Assembly (NCBI RefSeq): GCF_009711095.1
Contig: NZ_WMJZ01000015.1
Span: 1 to 64,000, forward strand
Direction of reading: 5' to 3'
DNA: 64,000 bases
Source of the DNA: Intestinirhabdus alba
Lineage (GTDB): Bacteria; Pseudomonadota; Gammaproteobacteria; Enterobacterales; Enterobacteriaceae
Every line of letters starts with the position of its first letter. Within the stretch, counting starts at the first letter, position 1. Below, piece after piece: positions 63,946-64,000 of the stretch. The translations under genes and the position numbers were made by a program. The notes under the pieces are model-generated. The model was given only the letters and a program-made list of their open reading frames with translations, was not told the origin of the DNA and did not search any database.

Positions 63946-64000
63946 CGCCCGCTCTCTTCTGTTGTGTTGTGTTGTGATGGGCCAAGGGTGGCAGAAATCT

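Overview
This window is chromosomal DNA from a member of the Enterobacteriaceae. Nearly every protein can be read as a close, full-length relative of an Escherichia coli K-12 protein, and the gene order follows the E. coli 89-minute region, from the rrnB/murI/btuB junction to sbp. The coding sequence looks GC-rich, as in Enterobacter, Klebsiella and Kosakonia, but I cannot name the genus from sequence alone. Gene identities come from recalled family sequences and motifs, not from a database search.

Layout, left to right. Bases 1-350 hold the leader and tandem promoters of an rRNA operon that is read leftward out of the window. Next come murI and btuB; btuB has an in-frame ochre stop but an intact cobalamin riboswitch. 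They are followed by trmA, yijD-fabR, sthA, and the oxyR/oxyS pair, in which the OxyS RNA carries a 60-bp inserted hairpin. The arginine genes argCBH and argE diverge from a pair of ARG boxes. Then come ppc, eptC and yijO. The frw/pfl/fsa/gld region (frwD, pflC, pflD, frwB, frwC, diverging from ptsA, fsaB, gldA) encodes a complete fructose-type PTS, a glycyl-radical enzyme with its activase, an aldolase and glycerol dehydrogenase.

Between gldA and yijE the E. coli order breaks. About 2.1 kb of gene-poor DNA is followed by an AGCS amino-acid symporter gene, a 34-codon small ORF, fhs (formate-THF ligase) and a folD-like gene. yijF is missing here, and katG is missing from the metF-yijE junction. 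This is the clearest accessory island in the window. It suggests coupling of amino-acid (glycine/alanine) uptake to one-carbon-formate-ATP metabolism, next to metF.

E. coli-like order then resumes: metF, metL-metB diverging from metJ with MET boxes, yiiX, rpmE, priA, cytR, ftsN, hslVU, menA, rraA, zapB, glpFK-glpX, fpr, yiiR, yiiQ, tpiA. uspD and yiiS are absent between fpr and yiiR. Two DASS/SLC13-type anion transporter genes lie between tpiA and cdh, and sbp closes the window.

Several intergenic regions hold structured repeats: a REP pair, two hairpin elements sharing the end motif GGCTGTGTCCC, a tandem repeat of about 125 bp beside zapB, and long palindromic elements before hslV and tpiA. 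The most interesting observations are the single-codon inactivation of btuB, the insertion inside OxyS, the agcS-fhs-folD island, and the possible shared mobile hairpin family.
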